A stretch of DNA of 64,000 nucleotides from Streptomyces sp. WMMC500 (GTDB lineage Bacteria; Actinomycetota; Actinomycetes; Streptomycetales; Streptomycetaceae), in assembly GCF_027497195.1 (NCBI RefSeq), contig NZ_CP114905.1:4537001-4601000 (forward strand), written 5' to 3'. Within the stretch, counting starts at the first letter, position 1. Each line of letters starts with the position of its first letter. Positions 7,994 through 18,216 of this stretch are shown here, piece by piece. Below the pieces are notes generated by a model. It made no database searches, had not been told where the DNA came from, and saw only the letters and a list, made by a program, of their open reading frames with translations. The translations under genes were made by a program, and so were the position numbers.

Positions 7994-8904
7994 GTGTCCG
8001 CCCGGCCCTCCGCGGCCGCCTCCTCCGCCCACCGCTCGGTCAGCGCCGTGACCTTGCGCGTCGCCTCCGCGACCGCCTCCGGGCCGCCGCCGGCCCGCCC
8101 CGCCGCGTAGCCGACGAGGAAAGTCGTCAACGGCGCCGCGGGGCGCGCCACTCCGTGCGCGGCGTCGCGCGCGAGGTCGAGCAGGAGACGGGTGTCCACC
8201 TCGGTGTCGAGACCGAGTTCTTCCTTGACCGCTGCGAGCCATTCATCCAGCACGTGCCCATGCTCCCTGATCCGGTCCCTGGCCGTGGCCAGATCCTCCC
8301 AGGTGTCGCAGTCGAACGTCGCCCCGGATGCCGACCGGACGAGCCGCAGCTCCCCGGTGAGCAGCCGCAGCGGCAGTCCGGCGAGCCCGCCGTGCTCGGC
8401 GGCGAGCAGCGCGACGCCGCGCCGCAGCGACTCGCCCCGGTACGCCGCGACGAGCGGCTGGTCGCGCCCCGTGCCGTCCACGAGCATCGCCCCGTCGACG
8501 CCGTCGCCGGCCGCCGCGAGGGCGTCGCGGAGGGTGCGTACCGTGCCGTCGTCCAGGAACGGCAGGTCGGCCGAGAGCAGCACGACGGTGTCGGCGGAGG
8601 TCAGCGGCAACGCCGCGGCCAGCGCGGCGACGGGGCCGCCGCCGGGCGGGGCCTCGCGGGTCCACGTCACCGGGCGGACCGTGGGGCGCCGGGGTCCCAC
8701 GACGACGGTCTGCCCCGCGCCGCGGCAGGCGCGCAGCACCCGGTCCAGGAGGGTGCGTCCGCCGACGGTCAGCGCCATCTTGTCGACCCCGCCGAGGCGC
8801 CGCGCGGCACCTCCGGCGAGCACGACTGCGGCGTACGTCCCCGCCGCGCCGGACCGCGCCCCGGGCACGGTCCGGCCGGGCCCCGTACCGCCGGACTCCT
8901 CCAT
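7990..8904 (-). CDS. MobA-like NTP transferase fused to a DUF6457-type domain
   Basis: 304 residues, ATG at 8904. The nucleotidyltransferase loop LAGGAARRLGGVDK at about 29-42 and the LLSADLPFLD metal-binding segment are those of molybdenum-cofactor guanylyl/cytidylyltransferases. The last 90 residues (LDEWLAAVKEELGLD onward) form a separate helical domain of the DUF6457 type seen fused to MobA in streptomycetes. It would convert molybdopterin to a dinucleotide form of the cofactor. It begins a coupled run: its stop overlaps the moeA start. It starts 33 bp downstream of the bkd E2 gene stop, so read-through from the bkd operon is possible. Confidence 0.85.
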   Translation of the reverse strand: MEESGGTGPGRTVPGARSGAAGTYAAVVLAGGAARRLGGVDKMALTVGGRTLLDRVLRACRGAGQTVVVGPRRPTVRPVTWTREAPPGGGPVAALAAALPLTSADTVVLLSADLPFLDDGTVRTLRDALAAAGDGVDGAMLVDGTGRDQPLVAAYRGESLRRGVALLAAEHGGLAGLPLRLLTGELRLVRSASGATFDCDTWEDLATARDRIREHGHVLDEWLAAVKEELGLDTEVDTRLLLDLARDAAHGVARPAAPLTTFLVGYAAGRAGGGPEAVAEATRKVTALTERWAEEAAAEGRADT

Positions 8905-8937
8905 GGCACGGGACCCTACCCGCCGCGCGCCGTTCCG

Positions 8938-10490
8938 CTAGAGGGCCCTGAGCAGCACCGCGGGCTGCTCGACGCAGTCGGCCACGTACCGCAGGAAGCC
9001 GCCCGCGGTGCCGCCGTCGCACACCCGGTGGTCGAACGTGAACGACAACTGCACCACGCGCCGCACCGCCAGCTCGCCACCGTGCACCCACGGCTTCTCC
9101 GCTATCCGCCCCACGCCGAGCATGCCCGCCTCGGGATGGTTGAGGATCGGCGTCGAGCCGTCGACGCCGAAGACGCCGTAGTTGTTCAGCGTGAACGTGC
9201 CGCCGGTCAGCTCCGCGGGCGTCAGCGTGCCCGCCCGCGCCGCGTCCGTCAGCCGCGCCATCTCCGCGGAGAGCCGCTCGGCGGAGAGCGCGTGCGCGTC
9301 GCGTACGACCGGGACGACGAGCCCGCGGTCGGTCTGCGCGGCGAAGCCGAGGTGGACGGCGGGCAGCCGGACTATCTCGCGGTCCCGCACCGTGGAGTTC
9401 AGCTCGGGGAAGCGCGCGAGGGCGGCGGTGCACACGCGGCCGAGCAGCGCGAGCAGCGACACCGGCGGCCCGTCGCCCGCCGCCGCGTTCATCGCCCGCC
9501 GGGCGGCCAGCAACTCCGTCGCGTCGGCGTCCACCCAGCACGTGGCGTCGGGAATCTCCCGCCGGCTGCGCGACAGCTTGTCGGCGACGGCCCCGCGCAC
9601 CCCGCGCAGCGGCACCCGCTCACCGCCGGCGGGCGGGCCGCCCGCAGGCCACGCGGCACCGACCGCCGGGGAAGCGGCCCCGGCACGCGCGCCGGTGCTC
9701 ACGGCCGCGTCATCGGCCGCGGTACGTCCCGGAGCCCCGGCTGTGTCCGCGGCCCGTATCGCGGCCTCGACGTCGGCGCGCAGGATCAGCCCGCGCGGCC
9801 CGGTGCCGGCGACGCCACGCAGGTCCAGCCCGGACTCCCGGGCGATCCGCCGCACCAGCGGCGAGATGACGGCCACCGGGCCGTCCGCCACGGCCCCCGG
9901 CGTGGCCGCGCTCCGTGCCCGCGGACCGTCGCCGGCACCGTCCTCGACCCCGCCCGCCGTGCGGATCCGGGGGCGGCCGGCTCCGGCCGGGCCGCGCCGC
10001 CTGCGGCGCGTGGCGCCGGCACTCGTGCCGTAACCGACGAGCACGTTGCCCGAACCGCCGGTCTCCTCCCCGGCGAACTCCGCCGCGGCCCGCGCGCCGA
10101 CCGCCGCACCGTCGGCCCTCGCACCGTCGGCCGCACCGTCCGCCGGACCGCCGCCCGCCGCACCGCGGATCCGGTCCTCGACCCGGGCCCGGTACCCGCC
10201 GCCGTCACCGTCGCGCGCTCCGCCGGCGGCCCCGCCCCCGGTCCCGGTCTCCACCGCGACCGTGACCAGCACGGAACCCACCGGCACCTCCGTGCCCTGC
10301 TCGCCGTGGCGGGCGGTGACCACGCCCCCGTACGGGCACGGCACCTCGACCATCGCCTTGGCCGTCTCCACCTCCACCACCGGCTGGTCGACGGCGATGA
10401 CGTCGCCGACCTCCACCAGCCAGGTGACGATCTCCGCCTCCGTCAGGCCCTCCCCCAGGTCGGGCAGCGCGAACTCGCGGACCTCCGGCA

Positions 10491-10491
<1 letters not shown>
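8938..10491 (-). CDS. bkdC: Branched-chain 2-oxoacid dehydrogenase E2 (dihydrolipoyl acyltransferase)
   Basis: 517 residues. An N-terminal lipoyl domain carries the lipoylated Lys in VEVETAKAMVEV (about residue 46). It is followed by a Gly/Ala-rich linker, a peripheral subunit-binding domain at about 207-243 (ISPLVRRIARESGLDL), a second linker, and a catalytic domain ending with the acyltransferase motif DHRVCDGG near 486. It transfers branched acyl groups (isobutyryl, isovaleryl, 2-methylbutyryl) to CoA, supplying valine/isoleucine/leucine breakdown and starter units for branched fatty acids. The start overlaps the E1-beta stop as TGATG. No E3 (lipoamide dehydrogenase) gene lies in the cluster, so a shared E3 must come from elsewhere. 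Confidence 0.92.
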
Positions 10492-11524
<1,033 letters not shown>

Positions 11525-11528
<4 letters not shown>

Positions 11529-12694
11529 CGCCCCTCCTCCCCGGCCTGCGGGCCGGACTCAGGGTCGGCCTGCAGTTCGGCCTCCAGCTCGGCGCGCAGC
11601 ATGCTCTCCTGCGCGCGGAGCTGCGGCGTCGGCTCGGCGTAGACGTACGTGAAGAGGTCCGTCGGATCCAGCTCGGCGTCGGCGTGCAGCCGCTCGCGCA
11701 TGCCCGCCGCCACCTCCTCGGCCGCCGCGCGGGCTGCGGCGGCACCCGCCTCGTCCAGCAGCCCGCGGCCGGTCAGCTCGGCCTCCAGCAGCGCGACGGG
11801 GTCGTGCCCGCGCCACGGCTCGACCTCGCTGTCCGTGCGGTACCGCGTGGCGTCGTCGGCGTTGGTGTGCGCGTCCATGCGGTACGTGACGGCCTCGACG
11901 AGCGTCGGGCCGCCGCCGGCCCTGGCCCGCTCGACGGCCTCGGTGAGGACCTCGTACGCGGCCACCGCGTCGTTGCCGTCGACCAGGCGGCCCGGCATCC
12001 CGTACCCCACGGCCTTGTGGGCGAGGGAGGGGGCGGCGGTCTGCTTGGCGAGGGGGACGGAGATCGCGTACCCGTTGTTCTGCACCAGGAAGACCACGGG
12101 GGCGCGCCAGACGGCGGCGAAGTTCAGCGCCTCGTGGAAGTCGCCCTCGCTGGTGCCGCCGTCGCCGACCATGGCGAGGGCGACGACGTCGTCGCCCTTC
12201 AGCCGGGCGGCACGGGCGAGGCCGACGGCGTGCGGGAGCTGGGTGGCGAGCGGGGTGCACAGAGGAGCGATGCGGTGCTCCGCCGGGTCGTACCCCGTGT
12301 GCCAGTCGCCGCGGAGCAGCGTGAGGGCCTGCACGGGGTCGAGGCCGCGGGCGACGGCGGCGAGCGTGTCCCGGTAACTGGGGAAGAGCCAGTCCTGCGG
12401 GCGCAGGGCGCGGGCCGCGGCGACCTGGCAGGCTTCCTGGCCGGTCGTGGACGGGTAGACGGCGAGGCGGCCCTGCTTGGTCAGGGTCGTGGCCTGTTCG
12501 TTGTACCGCCGTCCTGTGACCAGCGCGCCGTACAGCTCGCGGAGCAGTCCGGCGTCGGCCTTCTCCGCGGCGGAGGTGCCGAGCACCCGGTACGGCTCGG
12601 GGTCGGGCAGCAGGGGGGCCGCGTCGGTACGCGGCTTCCAGGCCGGCGGGGGCGCCGGGTGGTAGGCGCGGCCGGGCTGCTCGAGAACCGTCAT
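11525..12694 (-). CDS. bkdA: Branched-chain 2-oxoacid dehydrogenase E1 alpha subunit
   Basis: 389 residues. The ATG at 12694 is chosen over the in-frame 12763 start because AAGGAGGTG sits seven bases before it. The thiamine diphosphate motif reads GDGGTSEGDFHEALNF...QNN, and the phosphorylation-loop region (YRMDAHTNADDATRYR) is that of branched-chain rather than pyruvate E1-alpha subunits. It heads the operon. The upstream region, shared with the divergent lrp-type gene, contains the ACCGA-N4-TCGGT operator at 12741-12754, close enough to the start to overlap the promoter. Confidence 0.93.
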
Positions 12695-12740
12695 GACGTC
12701 CACCTCCTTGTGGGCGTGGCTGAGACCTCGTGCACTCCCT

Positions 12741-12754
12741 ACCGATTGTTCGGT
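12741..12754. promoter_or_regulatory. TetR-type operator, copy 1 (bkdA upstream)
   Basis: ACCGATTGTTCGGT, a perfect inverted repeat of ACCGA/TCGGT around four bases. It lies 46 bp before the bkdA start. The same pattern occurs only at the tetR/paaN and paaA upstream regions among those I examined. The match to the paaN copy extends one further base (TCGGTT), leaving only the two central bases different. Confidence 0.65.
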
Positions 12755-12855
12755 TGACGGCACATTTTGGCTACAGGGAACCCCAGCCTGTGGACAAACG
12801 GTTCTGCACAGCTTCCAATACCAGCAGGTCGTCCAGACAGGGAAGGCGGTAGGGC

Positions 12856-13386
12856 ATGGCGGAAGAACAGTTGGCCGACGACACTCCCGACCTGCCCGCC
12901 GGCGCCCCCGCGGTACCCGGGCCGCGCCCGCCGGCCCGCCGGCCGGACGCCGTCGACCGCGAGATCATCCGCATCCTGCGCGCCGACGGCCGCGCCTCCG
13001 TGCGCTCCGTGGCCGAGCAGGTCCACGTCTCCCGCGCCAACGCCTACGCCCGGATCAACCGCCTCATCGACGACGGCGTGATCCGGGGCTTCGCCGCCCG
13101 CATCGACCAGGAGCGGGCGGGGCAGGGAACGTCCGCGTACATCACGCTGAAGATCGTGCAGAACACCTGGCGCACCGCGCGCCGGCAGCTCGAACAACTC
13201 CCGGGCGCGGCGCACATCGCGCTGGTGGGCGGGGACTTCGACGTGCTGCTGCTGGTGCACACGGAGGACAACCGCGCGCTGCGCGACCTGGTGCTGACCC
13301 GGATCCAGGCGATCCCGGAGGTGCTGTCGACGCGCACGCTGCTGGTCTTCGAGGAGACGGACGTCCAGAACGACCTGCTGAGCTGA
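12856..13386 (+). CDS. bkdR: Lrp/AsnC-family regulator, probable bkd regulator
   Basis: 176 residues, ATG at 12856 with GGAAGG upstream. After a Pro/Ala-rich 30-residue N-terminus comes a winged helix (VDREIIRILRADGRASVRSV, then VSRANAYARINRLIDDGVI) and a RAM-type effector domain to the end (GGDFDVLLLVHTEDN). Lrp-family proteins sense amino acids through the RAM domain and bind DNA as octamers. The gene is divergent from bkdABC, the arrangement of BkdR, which controls branched-chain oxoacid dehydrogenase genes in several bacteria. The 161-bp shared upstream region holds the TetR-type operator as well, so bkd may answer to two regulators. Confidence 0.88.
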   Translation: MAEEQLADDTPDLPAGAPAVPGPRPPARRPDAVDREIIRILRADGRASVRSVAEQVHVSRANAYARINRLIDDGVIRGFAARIDQERAGQGTSAYITLKIVQNTWRTARRQLEQLPGAAHIALVGGDFDVLLLVHTEDNRALRDLVLTRIQAIPEVLSTRTLLVFEETDVQNDLLS

Positions 13387-13452
13387 GCACACGCCCGGGG
13401 TCCCGCAGGCCGGGTACGCGGCCGGGTCCCGTCCCGCGCCGGCCGCCCGCCG

Positions 13453-14067
13453 TCAGGTCCGCAGGCCGGTGAAGGCCAGCGTCGCCACGGCGGCCACCAC
13501 CTCTGCGTCGTCGTGGGCGTTGCCCGCGCGCGGGCGGTACCACTCCGCGATCGAGTTGATCATGCCGAAGAGCAGCCGCGTGGCGAGCCGGACGTCCACG
13601 TCCGCGCGCAGGTCGCCGTCCGCCACCGCCTCCTTCAGCAGCGCCGCCACCCGGGCGTCGAACTCGCGCCGGCGCGCCATGGCCCAGCGCTCGGTCTCGG
13701 TGTTGCCGCGCACGCGCAGCAGCAGCGTCACGTACGGCAGCTCCGCCATCAGCACCGCGGTCGTGCCCCGGGCGACGGCCTCCAGCCGGTCCACGGCCCG
13801 GCCGGTGCGCGCGGCGGGCTCGTCGAGGACGCCGAAGAGGCCGTCGAGCGCGCGGCTGACCGCGCGGTGCAGCAGCTCTTCCTTGCCGCGCACGTGGTGG
13901 TATATCGAGGACTTGGAGATGCCCGCGGCGCGCGAGAGGTGCTCCATCGAGGTGCCGTCGTAGCCCCGCTCCAGGAAGACCTCGACGGCCACGGCGAGCA
14001 GCGTCTCGGGGGTGTACGTGTCCCGTTTCGCGCCGCTCTGCGCGCCTGTGCGCCTGCTCTCGGCCAC
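13453..14067 (-). CDS. TetR-family regulator, probable phenylacetate repressor (PaaR-like)
   Basis: 204 residues. The N-terminal TetR helix-turn-helix is clear (GYDGTSMEHLSRAAGISKSS, then IYHHVRGKEELL at about 40-66), followed by an all-helical ligand domain. It is divergent from paaN across 92 bp holding the inverted repeat ACCGATCATTCGGT, 24 bp upstream of its own start. TetR proteins usually repress themselves and a divergent neighbour through such a site. TetR-type PaaR proteins that respond to phenylacetyl-CoA are known in actinobacteria. Assignment of this protein to that role is inference from position. Confidence 0.82.
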   Translation of the reverse strand: MAESRRTGAQSGAKRDTYTPETLLAVAVEVFLERGYDGTSMEHLSRAAGISKSSIYHHVRGKEELLHRAVSRALDGLFGVLDEPAARTGRAVDRLEAVARGTTAVLMAELPYVTLLLRVRGNTETERWAMARRREFDARVAALLKEAVADGDLRADVDVRLATRLLFGMINSIAEWYRPRAGNAHDDAEVVAAVATLAFTGLRT

Positions 14068-14091
14068 TTATCCACAGCCTCTCTTGCCCCG

Positions 14092-14105
14092 ACCGATCAT
14101 TCGGT
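14092..14105. promoter_or_regulatory. TetR-type operator, copy 2 (tetR/paaN intergenic)
   Basis: ACCGATCATTCGGT, a perfect ACCGA/TCGGT inverted repeat with a four-base spacer. It is 24 bp before the tetR start and 54 bp before the paaN start, so it can block both promoters. TTACTCT immediately after the repeat could be a paaN -10 element. Confidence 0.75.
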
Positions 14106-14159
14106 TACTCTAGCCGCGAAGCCCGATTTCCGCCCAGCTCGACGAGGAGTTGGTTCCGC

Positions 14160-15842
14160 ATGCCCGCCACCCTGACGCCCGACGCGCTCGCCGGAAAGCA
14201 CCGCCCGACCCTGGACCAGGCGCTGGACGCGATCCGCACGCGCGCCTTCTGGTCGCCCCATCCCGAGCACCCGAAGGCGTACGGCGAGAACGCCCCCGCG
14301 GACGGGCAGGCGGCCTTCGAGGCGCTGCGCGGCACCCGCGTGGACCTCGGCCAGCCCGGCACGGACGGCTGGGCCGGGGACGAGGTCTCGCCGTTCGGGC
14401 TGGAGCTGGGCGTCACGTATCCGCACGCGGACCCGGACGTGCTGCTGCCCGCGATGCGGGCGGCCACGGGCGCCTGGCGGGAGGCCGGGCCCGAGCTGCG
14501 GGCGCTGGTGTGCCTGGAGATCCTGGCCCGGATCAGCGCCCGCACCCACGAGTTCGCGCATGCCGTGATGCACACGTCGGGGCAGGCGTTCATGATGGCG
14601 TTCCAGGCCGGCGGGCCGCACGCGCAGGACCGCGGCCTGGAGGCCGTGGCGTACGCGTACGCGGAGCAGAGCCGCACGCCGCTGGTCGCCGAGTGGTCCA
14701 AGCCGCAGGGCAAGCGGGACCCGCTGCACCTGCGCAAGACGTTCACGGCCGTGCCGCGCGGCGTCGCGCTGCTCGTCGGGTGCAACACGTTCCCGACCTG
14801 GAACGGCTATCCGGGCCTCTTCGCCTCCCTGGCGACGGGGAACGCGGTGCTGGTCAAGCCGCACCCGCGGGCCGTGCTGCCGCTGGCGCTGACGGTCCAG
14901 GCCGCCCGCGAGGTGCTGGCGGAGGCCGGCTTCGACGCGAACCTGGTGTGTCTGACCGCCGAGCGGGACGGCGAGGGCGTGGCCAAGTCCCTGGCGCTGC
15001 GCCCCGAGATCCGGATCGTGGACTACACCGGCTCGTCCGCCTTCGGCGAGTGGCTGGAGGCCAACGCCCGGCAGGCGCAGGTCTACACGGAGAAGGCCGG
15101 GGTCAACACGGTCGTGGTCGACTCCACCGACGACTACCGCGGCATGCTCGCCAACCTCGCCTTCTCCCTCTCGCTCTACAGCGGCCAGATGTGCACCACC
15201 CCGCAGAACCTGCTGATCCCCCGCGACGGCATCGACACCGACCAGGGCCGCAAGTCGTACGACGAGGTGGTCGCCGGCCTCGCCGCCGCGGTCGACAAGC
15301 TCCTCGGTGACGACGAGCGGGCCACGGCGCTGCTCGGCGCGATCGTCAACCCGGGGGTGCGGGAACGGCTGGAGGCGGCCGCCGGGCTCGGCGAAGTCGC
15401 CCTGGCCACGCGGGCGGTGGTCCATCCGGAGTTCCCCGGCGCCACGGTGCGTACGCCGGTGATCGTCAAGCTCGACGGTGCGAAGCCGGAGACCGAGGCG
15501 GCGTACCTGGCGGAGTGCTTCGGCCCGGTGTCGTTCGCGGTCGCGGTGGACTCCACGGGCGACGCGGTGGAGCTGCTACGGCGCACGATCCGCGAGAAGG
15601 GCGCCATGACGGTCGGGGCGTACACGACGTCGACGGAGGTGGAGCGGCAGATCGAGGAGGCGTGCATGGACGAGCCGGCGCAGTTGTCCTTCAACCTCAC
15701 CGGCGGGGTGTACGTGAACCAGACCGCGGCCTTCTCCGACTTCCACGGCTCGGGCGGCAACCCGGCGGCGAACGCGGCGCTGACGGACGGGGCGTTCGTG
15801 GCGAACCGCTTCCGGATGGTGGAGGTCCGGCGCCCGGCGTAG
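14160..15842 (+). CDS. paaN: Phenylacetic acid degradation protein PaaN (aldehyde dehydrogenase superfamily)
   Basis: 560 residues, ATG at 14160 with GAGGAG upstream. An aldehyde-dehydrogenase fold is visible: KTFTAVPRGVALLVGCNTFP, VDYTGSSAFGEWLE, the catalytic-Glu segment YTEKAGVN, and the catalytic Cys in SGQMCTTPQ. About 130 extra N-terminal residues distinguish the PaaN type. There is no MaoC-type hydratase domain, unlike PaaZ. It probably oxidises an aldehyde formed on opening the oxepin-CoA ring in the phenylacetyl-CoA pathway, although the exact step for this subtype is less settled. It is under the operator at 14092 and 3.3 kb from paaABCDE on the same strand. Confidence 0.85.
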   Translation: MPATLTPDALAGKHRPTLDQALDAIRTRAFWSPHPEHPKAYGENAPADGQAAFEALRGTRVDLGQPGTDGWAGDEVSPFGLELGVTYPHADPDVLLPAMRAATGAWREAGPELRALVCLEILARISARTHEFAHAVMHTSGQAFMMAFQAGGPHAQDRGLEAVAYAYAEQSRTPLVAEWSKPQGKRDPLHLRKTFTAVPRGVALLVGCNTFPTWNGYPGLFASLATGNAVLVKPHPRAVLPLALTVQAAREVLAEAGFDANLVCLTAERDGEGVAKSLALRPEIRIVDYTGSSAFGEWLEANARQAQVYTEKAGVNTVVVDSTDDYRGMLANLAFSLSLYSGQMCTTPQNLLIPRDGIDTDQGRKSYDEVVAGLAAAVDKLLGDDERATALLGAIVNPGVRERLEAAAGLGEVALATRAVVHPEFPGATVRTPVIVKLDGAKPETEAAYLAECFGPVSFAVAVDSTGDAVELLRRTIREKGAMTVGAYTTSTEVERQIEEACMDEPAQLSFNLTGGVYVNQTAAFSDFHGSGGNPAANAALTDGAFVANRFRMVEVRRPA

Positions 15843-15987
15843 CGCCCGGCGCCTCCGGCGGGGTGCGGCGATGAACAGATTCCGGGGGCTCCGCCCCCCG
15901 GGCCCCCGGGCCCCCGGGTGAGCAGCTTGGCTCAGGCGGTCCGCCGCGTGCGGATCAGTACCGGCTTCGTCGGCAGCACCGAGCGGG

Positions 15988-16764
15988 CTACCGCGCGCCC
16001 GGGGCGTCCGGACCTGCGGCCAGGGACCAGTGGTAGAGCGCCATGGCCACACTGGTGGCGAGGTTGTAGCTGGAGACCTGCGGGCGCATCGGCAGCGAGA
16101 CGAGCCGGTCCGCGCGCCCCCGCATGGCGGGCGAGATCCCGTGCCGCTCCGAGCCGAAGGCGAGGAGGACGCCGGGCGGGAGCCGCAGGGTGCGCAGGTC
16201 GTCGCCGGCGGGGTCGAGGGCGTAGAGCGGGCCGGGTGCGGCGTCGGGGAGGTCGCCGAGCGGGAGGCGGGCGACGGCGGTGGCATAGTGCAGCCCGGCG
16301 GCCCCGCGGACCGCGTTGGCATGCCAGGGGTCGGCGTCGCCGGTGGTGACGACGCCGGTGGCGCCCATGCCGGCGGCGAGGCGGACGACGGCGCCGACGT
16401 TGCCGAGGTTGCGCGGGTTGTCGAGGACGACGACCGGCGCGGTGCGGGGCGCGCGCAGCGCGGCGCGGACGGACGCCGCGTCGGCCCGGTCGGCCAGGGC
16501 GGCGACGCCGGTGGGGTGCCGCCGGGGCACCAGGTCGCGCAGTTCCCGGTCGGACACGTCGGTGAGCAGGCCGGCGAGGCGGGCGGCGAGGTCGGGGGCC
16601 AGCTCCTCGGCGAGCGCGCGGACGTCGTCGCGGGAGGCGGTGACGGCGATCCGTACCCGGGCGCCGAAGCGCAGGGCGTGCTTGAGCGCGTGGAAGCCGT
16701 CGAGCAGCACGGCACGGTCGTCCGCGGCGGCCTCCCGCCACTGCCGTACGACGTCCCCGCTCAT
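15988..16764 (-). CDS. SpoU/TrmH-family RNA 2'-O-methyltransferase
   Basis: 258 residues, ATG at 16764. The three SPOUT motifs are present: NPRNLGNVGAVVRLA (motif 1), LLAFGSERHGIS (motif 2) and SLPMRPQVSSYNLATSVAMAL (motif 3, deep trefoil knot, truncated here by one residue at the end in quoting only its core SSYNLATSVAMAL). An N-terminal substrate-recognition region precedes them. It methylates a ribose in tRNA or rRNA using S-adenosylmethionine; the target nucleotide cannot be read from sequence. It is an apparent stand-alone gene between the two paa loci, on the opposite strand, with no sign that it belongs to phenylacetate catabolism. Confidence 0.88.
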   Translation of the reverse strand: MSGDVVRQWREAAADDRAVLLDGFHALKHALRFGARVRIAVTASRDDVRALAEELAPDLAARLAGLLTDVSDRELRDLVPRRHPTGVAALADRADAASVRAALRAPRTAPVVVLDNPRNLGNVGAVVRLAAGMGATGVVTTGDADPWHANAVRGAAGLHYATAVARLPLGDLPDAAPGPLYALDPAGDDLRTLRLPPGVLLAFGSERHGISPAMRGRADRLVSLPMRPQVSSYNLATSVAMALYHWSLAAGPDAPGAR

Positions 16765-16824
16765 GCGCCGAGCCTACGGGCCCCGGCCCGCGCCCCCCGG
16801 TCCGGGCCCGTACCGCCCGCGCCC

Positions 16825-18216
16825 TCAGGCCGGGCGGGCGTCCGCGTGCGCGTCCGGCGAGTCCGCCTGCGCCGGAATCGCGGGATCCGCCGGCCCGGCC
16901 TCCGTCCGCTCCGCCGGCCGCCCGCCCGGCGGGGCGGTGCCCGGCAGCCGGCCGAGGAGCAGGTTCTTCAGCCCGGTGACCCTGGCGCCCGCCCACACCA
17001 GGACGACCGTCGGCAGGAACACCAGGTCCGCCGAGATCATCGCCGCGGAGAAGAACGGCAGGCCCATGATCACGGCGATCGACGCGTGGTCGATGAGCAT
17101 GATGGTCAGCAGGACGTTCTTCAGCCGCCGGTTGAAGAGCGTGAACGGGAAGGCGACCTGCACGATGACCGTGCCGTAGGCCAGCAGCATGATCACGGTT
17201 CCGTTGCCCGCCATCAGGTCCGCGAGGCCGGGCCAGGGGGTGAAGTAGTCCAGCTTCAGCGGGTAGTAGACGGCGGTGCCGTCCTGCCAGCGGGTGCCCT
17301 GGACCTTGTACCAGCCGGAGGTCGCGTAGATGAAGCAGACCTGGGCCATGATCACGAGCAGCCCGGCGTTGTGCGCGAGGTTCGCGAGCACGTCGCAGAC
17401 GGTCCGCGGCTCGGCGGACCGGGCGCGCCGCGCCGCCCACCACACCGCCTGCGCGACCCACAGGCCCCAGAAGATCAGCGCCCAGCCCCAGGTCAGGTGC
17501 CCCATCACGGTGATGACCGCCAGCGCGGCGCCGAGCACCGCCCACAGCACCGCGCCGACCCGGTCCTGCGGCGGCGCCGCGCCGGGGTCCGCGGCGGCGC
17601 GCTGCGCCTGCCGCCGCGCGCGGCGCGCGTCCAGCGACCACACCTGGCCGCAGCGCGTGACCACCAGGTACGTGGCCATGAGGTGGATGACGTTGTCGCC
17701 GCCGTCGCCCATGAAGATGCTGCGGTTCTGCAGCGACAGCACGCCCACCATGAAGAGCACGGACGCCGTCCGCGTCCGCCATCCCAGCAGCAGCATCACG
17801 CTGGCGGCCACGGCGAGCAGATAGACGATCTCGAACCAGAAGTCGCTGCGCGACCACATCAGCAGCGTGAACGCGTCCGTCTCGCCGATCAGCCGCTTGC
17901 CGAGGTCGAAGCTCCACGGCCCGTCAGGACCGTACAGCTCGTGCCGGTGCGGCAGTTCGCGCAGCAGGAAGCAGAGCCACGTGAACGCGAAGCCGATGCG
18001 CACGACGGCCGTCTGGTACGGGCCGAGCGCCCGCGTCGTGACGTGCCCCAGGCCGCGGGTGAGGGCGTCCTCGAAGCGGCGGCGCAGCTCGGCGGCCGAC
18101 GGGACCTTCGGGGGCGCGGGCGGCCCGTCGGGCGCCGGGGGCGGGGCGGACGCGGCGGGCCCGGGGGGTGAAGGGGGCCCGGGGGGCGTGGGGGGTGTGT
18201 GCGGTGCGGAGGTCAC
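16825..18216 (-). CDS. HTTM-domain membrane protein (vitamin K-dependent carboxylase-like)
   Basis: 463 residues from a GTG whose start overlaps the stop of the upstream gene (GTGA). After about 45 residues of Pro/Ala-rich sequence comes the HTTM pattern: TAVVRIGFAFTWLCFLLREL, HELYGPDGPW, LLGWRTRTASVLF, SLQNRSIFMGDGGDNV and several more hydrophobic helices. HTTM is the membrane region shared with gamma-glutamyl carboxylase. Most bacterial members are uncharacterised. Translation is coupled to a DUF5819 protein, a recurrent pairing in streptomycetes, so the two probably form one membrane complex. Substrate unknown. Confidence 0.83.
   Translation of the reverse strand: MTSAPHTPPTPPGPPSPPGPAASAPPPAPDGPPAPPKVPSAAELRRRFEDALTRGLGHVTTRALGPYQTAVVRIGFAFTWLCFLLRELPHRHELYGPDGPWSFDLGKRLIGETDAFTLLMWSRSDFWFEIVYLLAVAASVMLLLGWRTRTASVLFMVGVLSLQNRSIFMGDGGDNVIHLMATYLVVTRCGQVWSLDARRARRQAQRAAADPGAAPPQDRVGAVLWAVLGAALAVITVMGHLTWGWALIFWGLWVAQAVWWAARRARSAEPRTVCDVLANLAHNAGLLVIMAQVCFIYATSGWYKVQGTRWQDGTAVYYPLKLDYFTPWPGLADLMAGNGTVIMLLAYGTVIVQVAFPFTLFNRRLKNVLLTIMLIDHASIAVIMGLPFFSAAMISADLVFLPTVVLVWAGARVTGLKNLLLGRLPGTAPPGGRPAERTEAGPADPAIPAQADSPDAHADARPA

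Noticed and set aside
12695..12763. Longer bkdA start at 12763
   Set aside because: It would place the operator inside the coding region, and the start at 12694 has a near-perfect ribosome site.
16030..18171. A 713-codon plus-strand frame over the SpoU and HTTM genes
   Set aside because: Antisense to two genes with clear motifs; Arg/Gly/Asp-rich translation.
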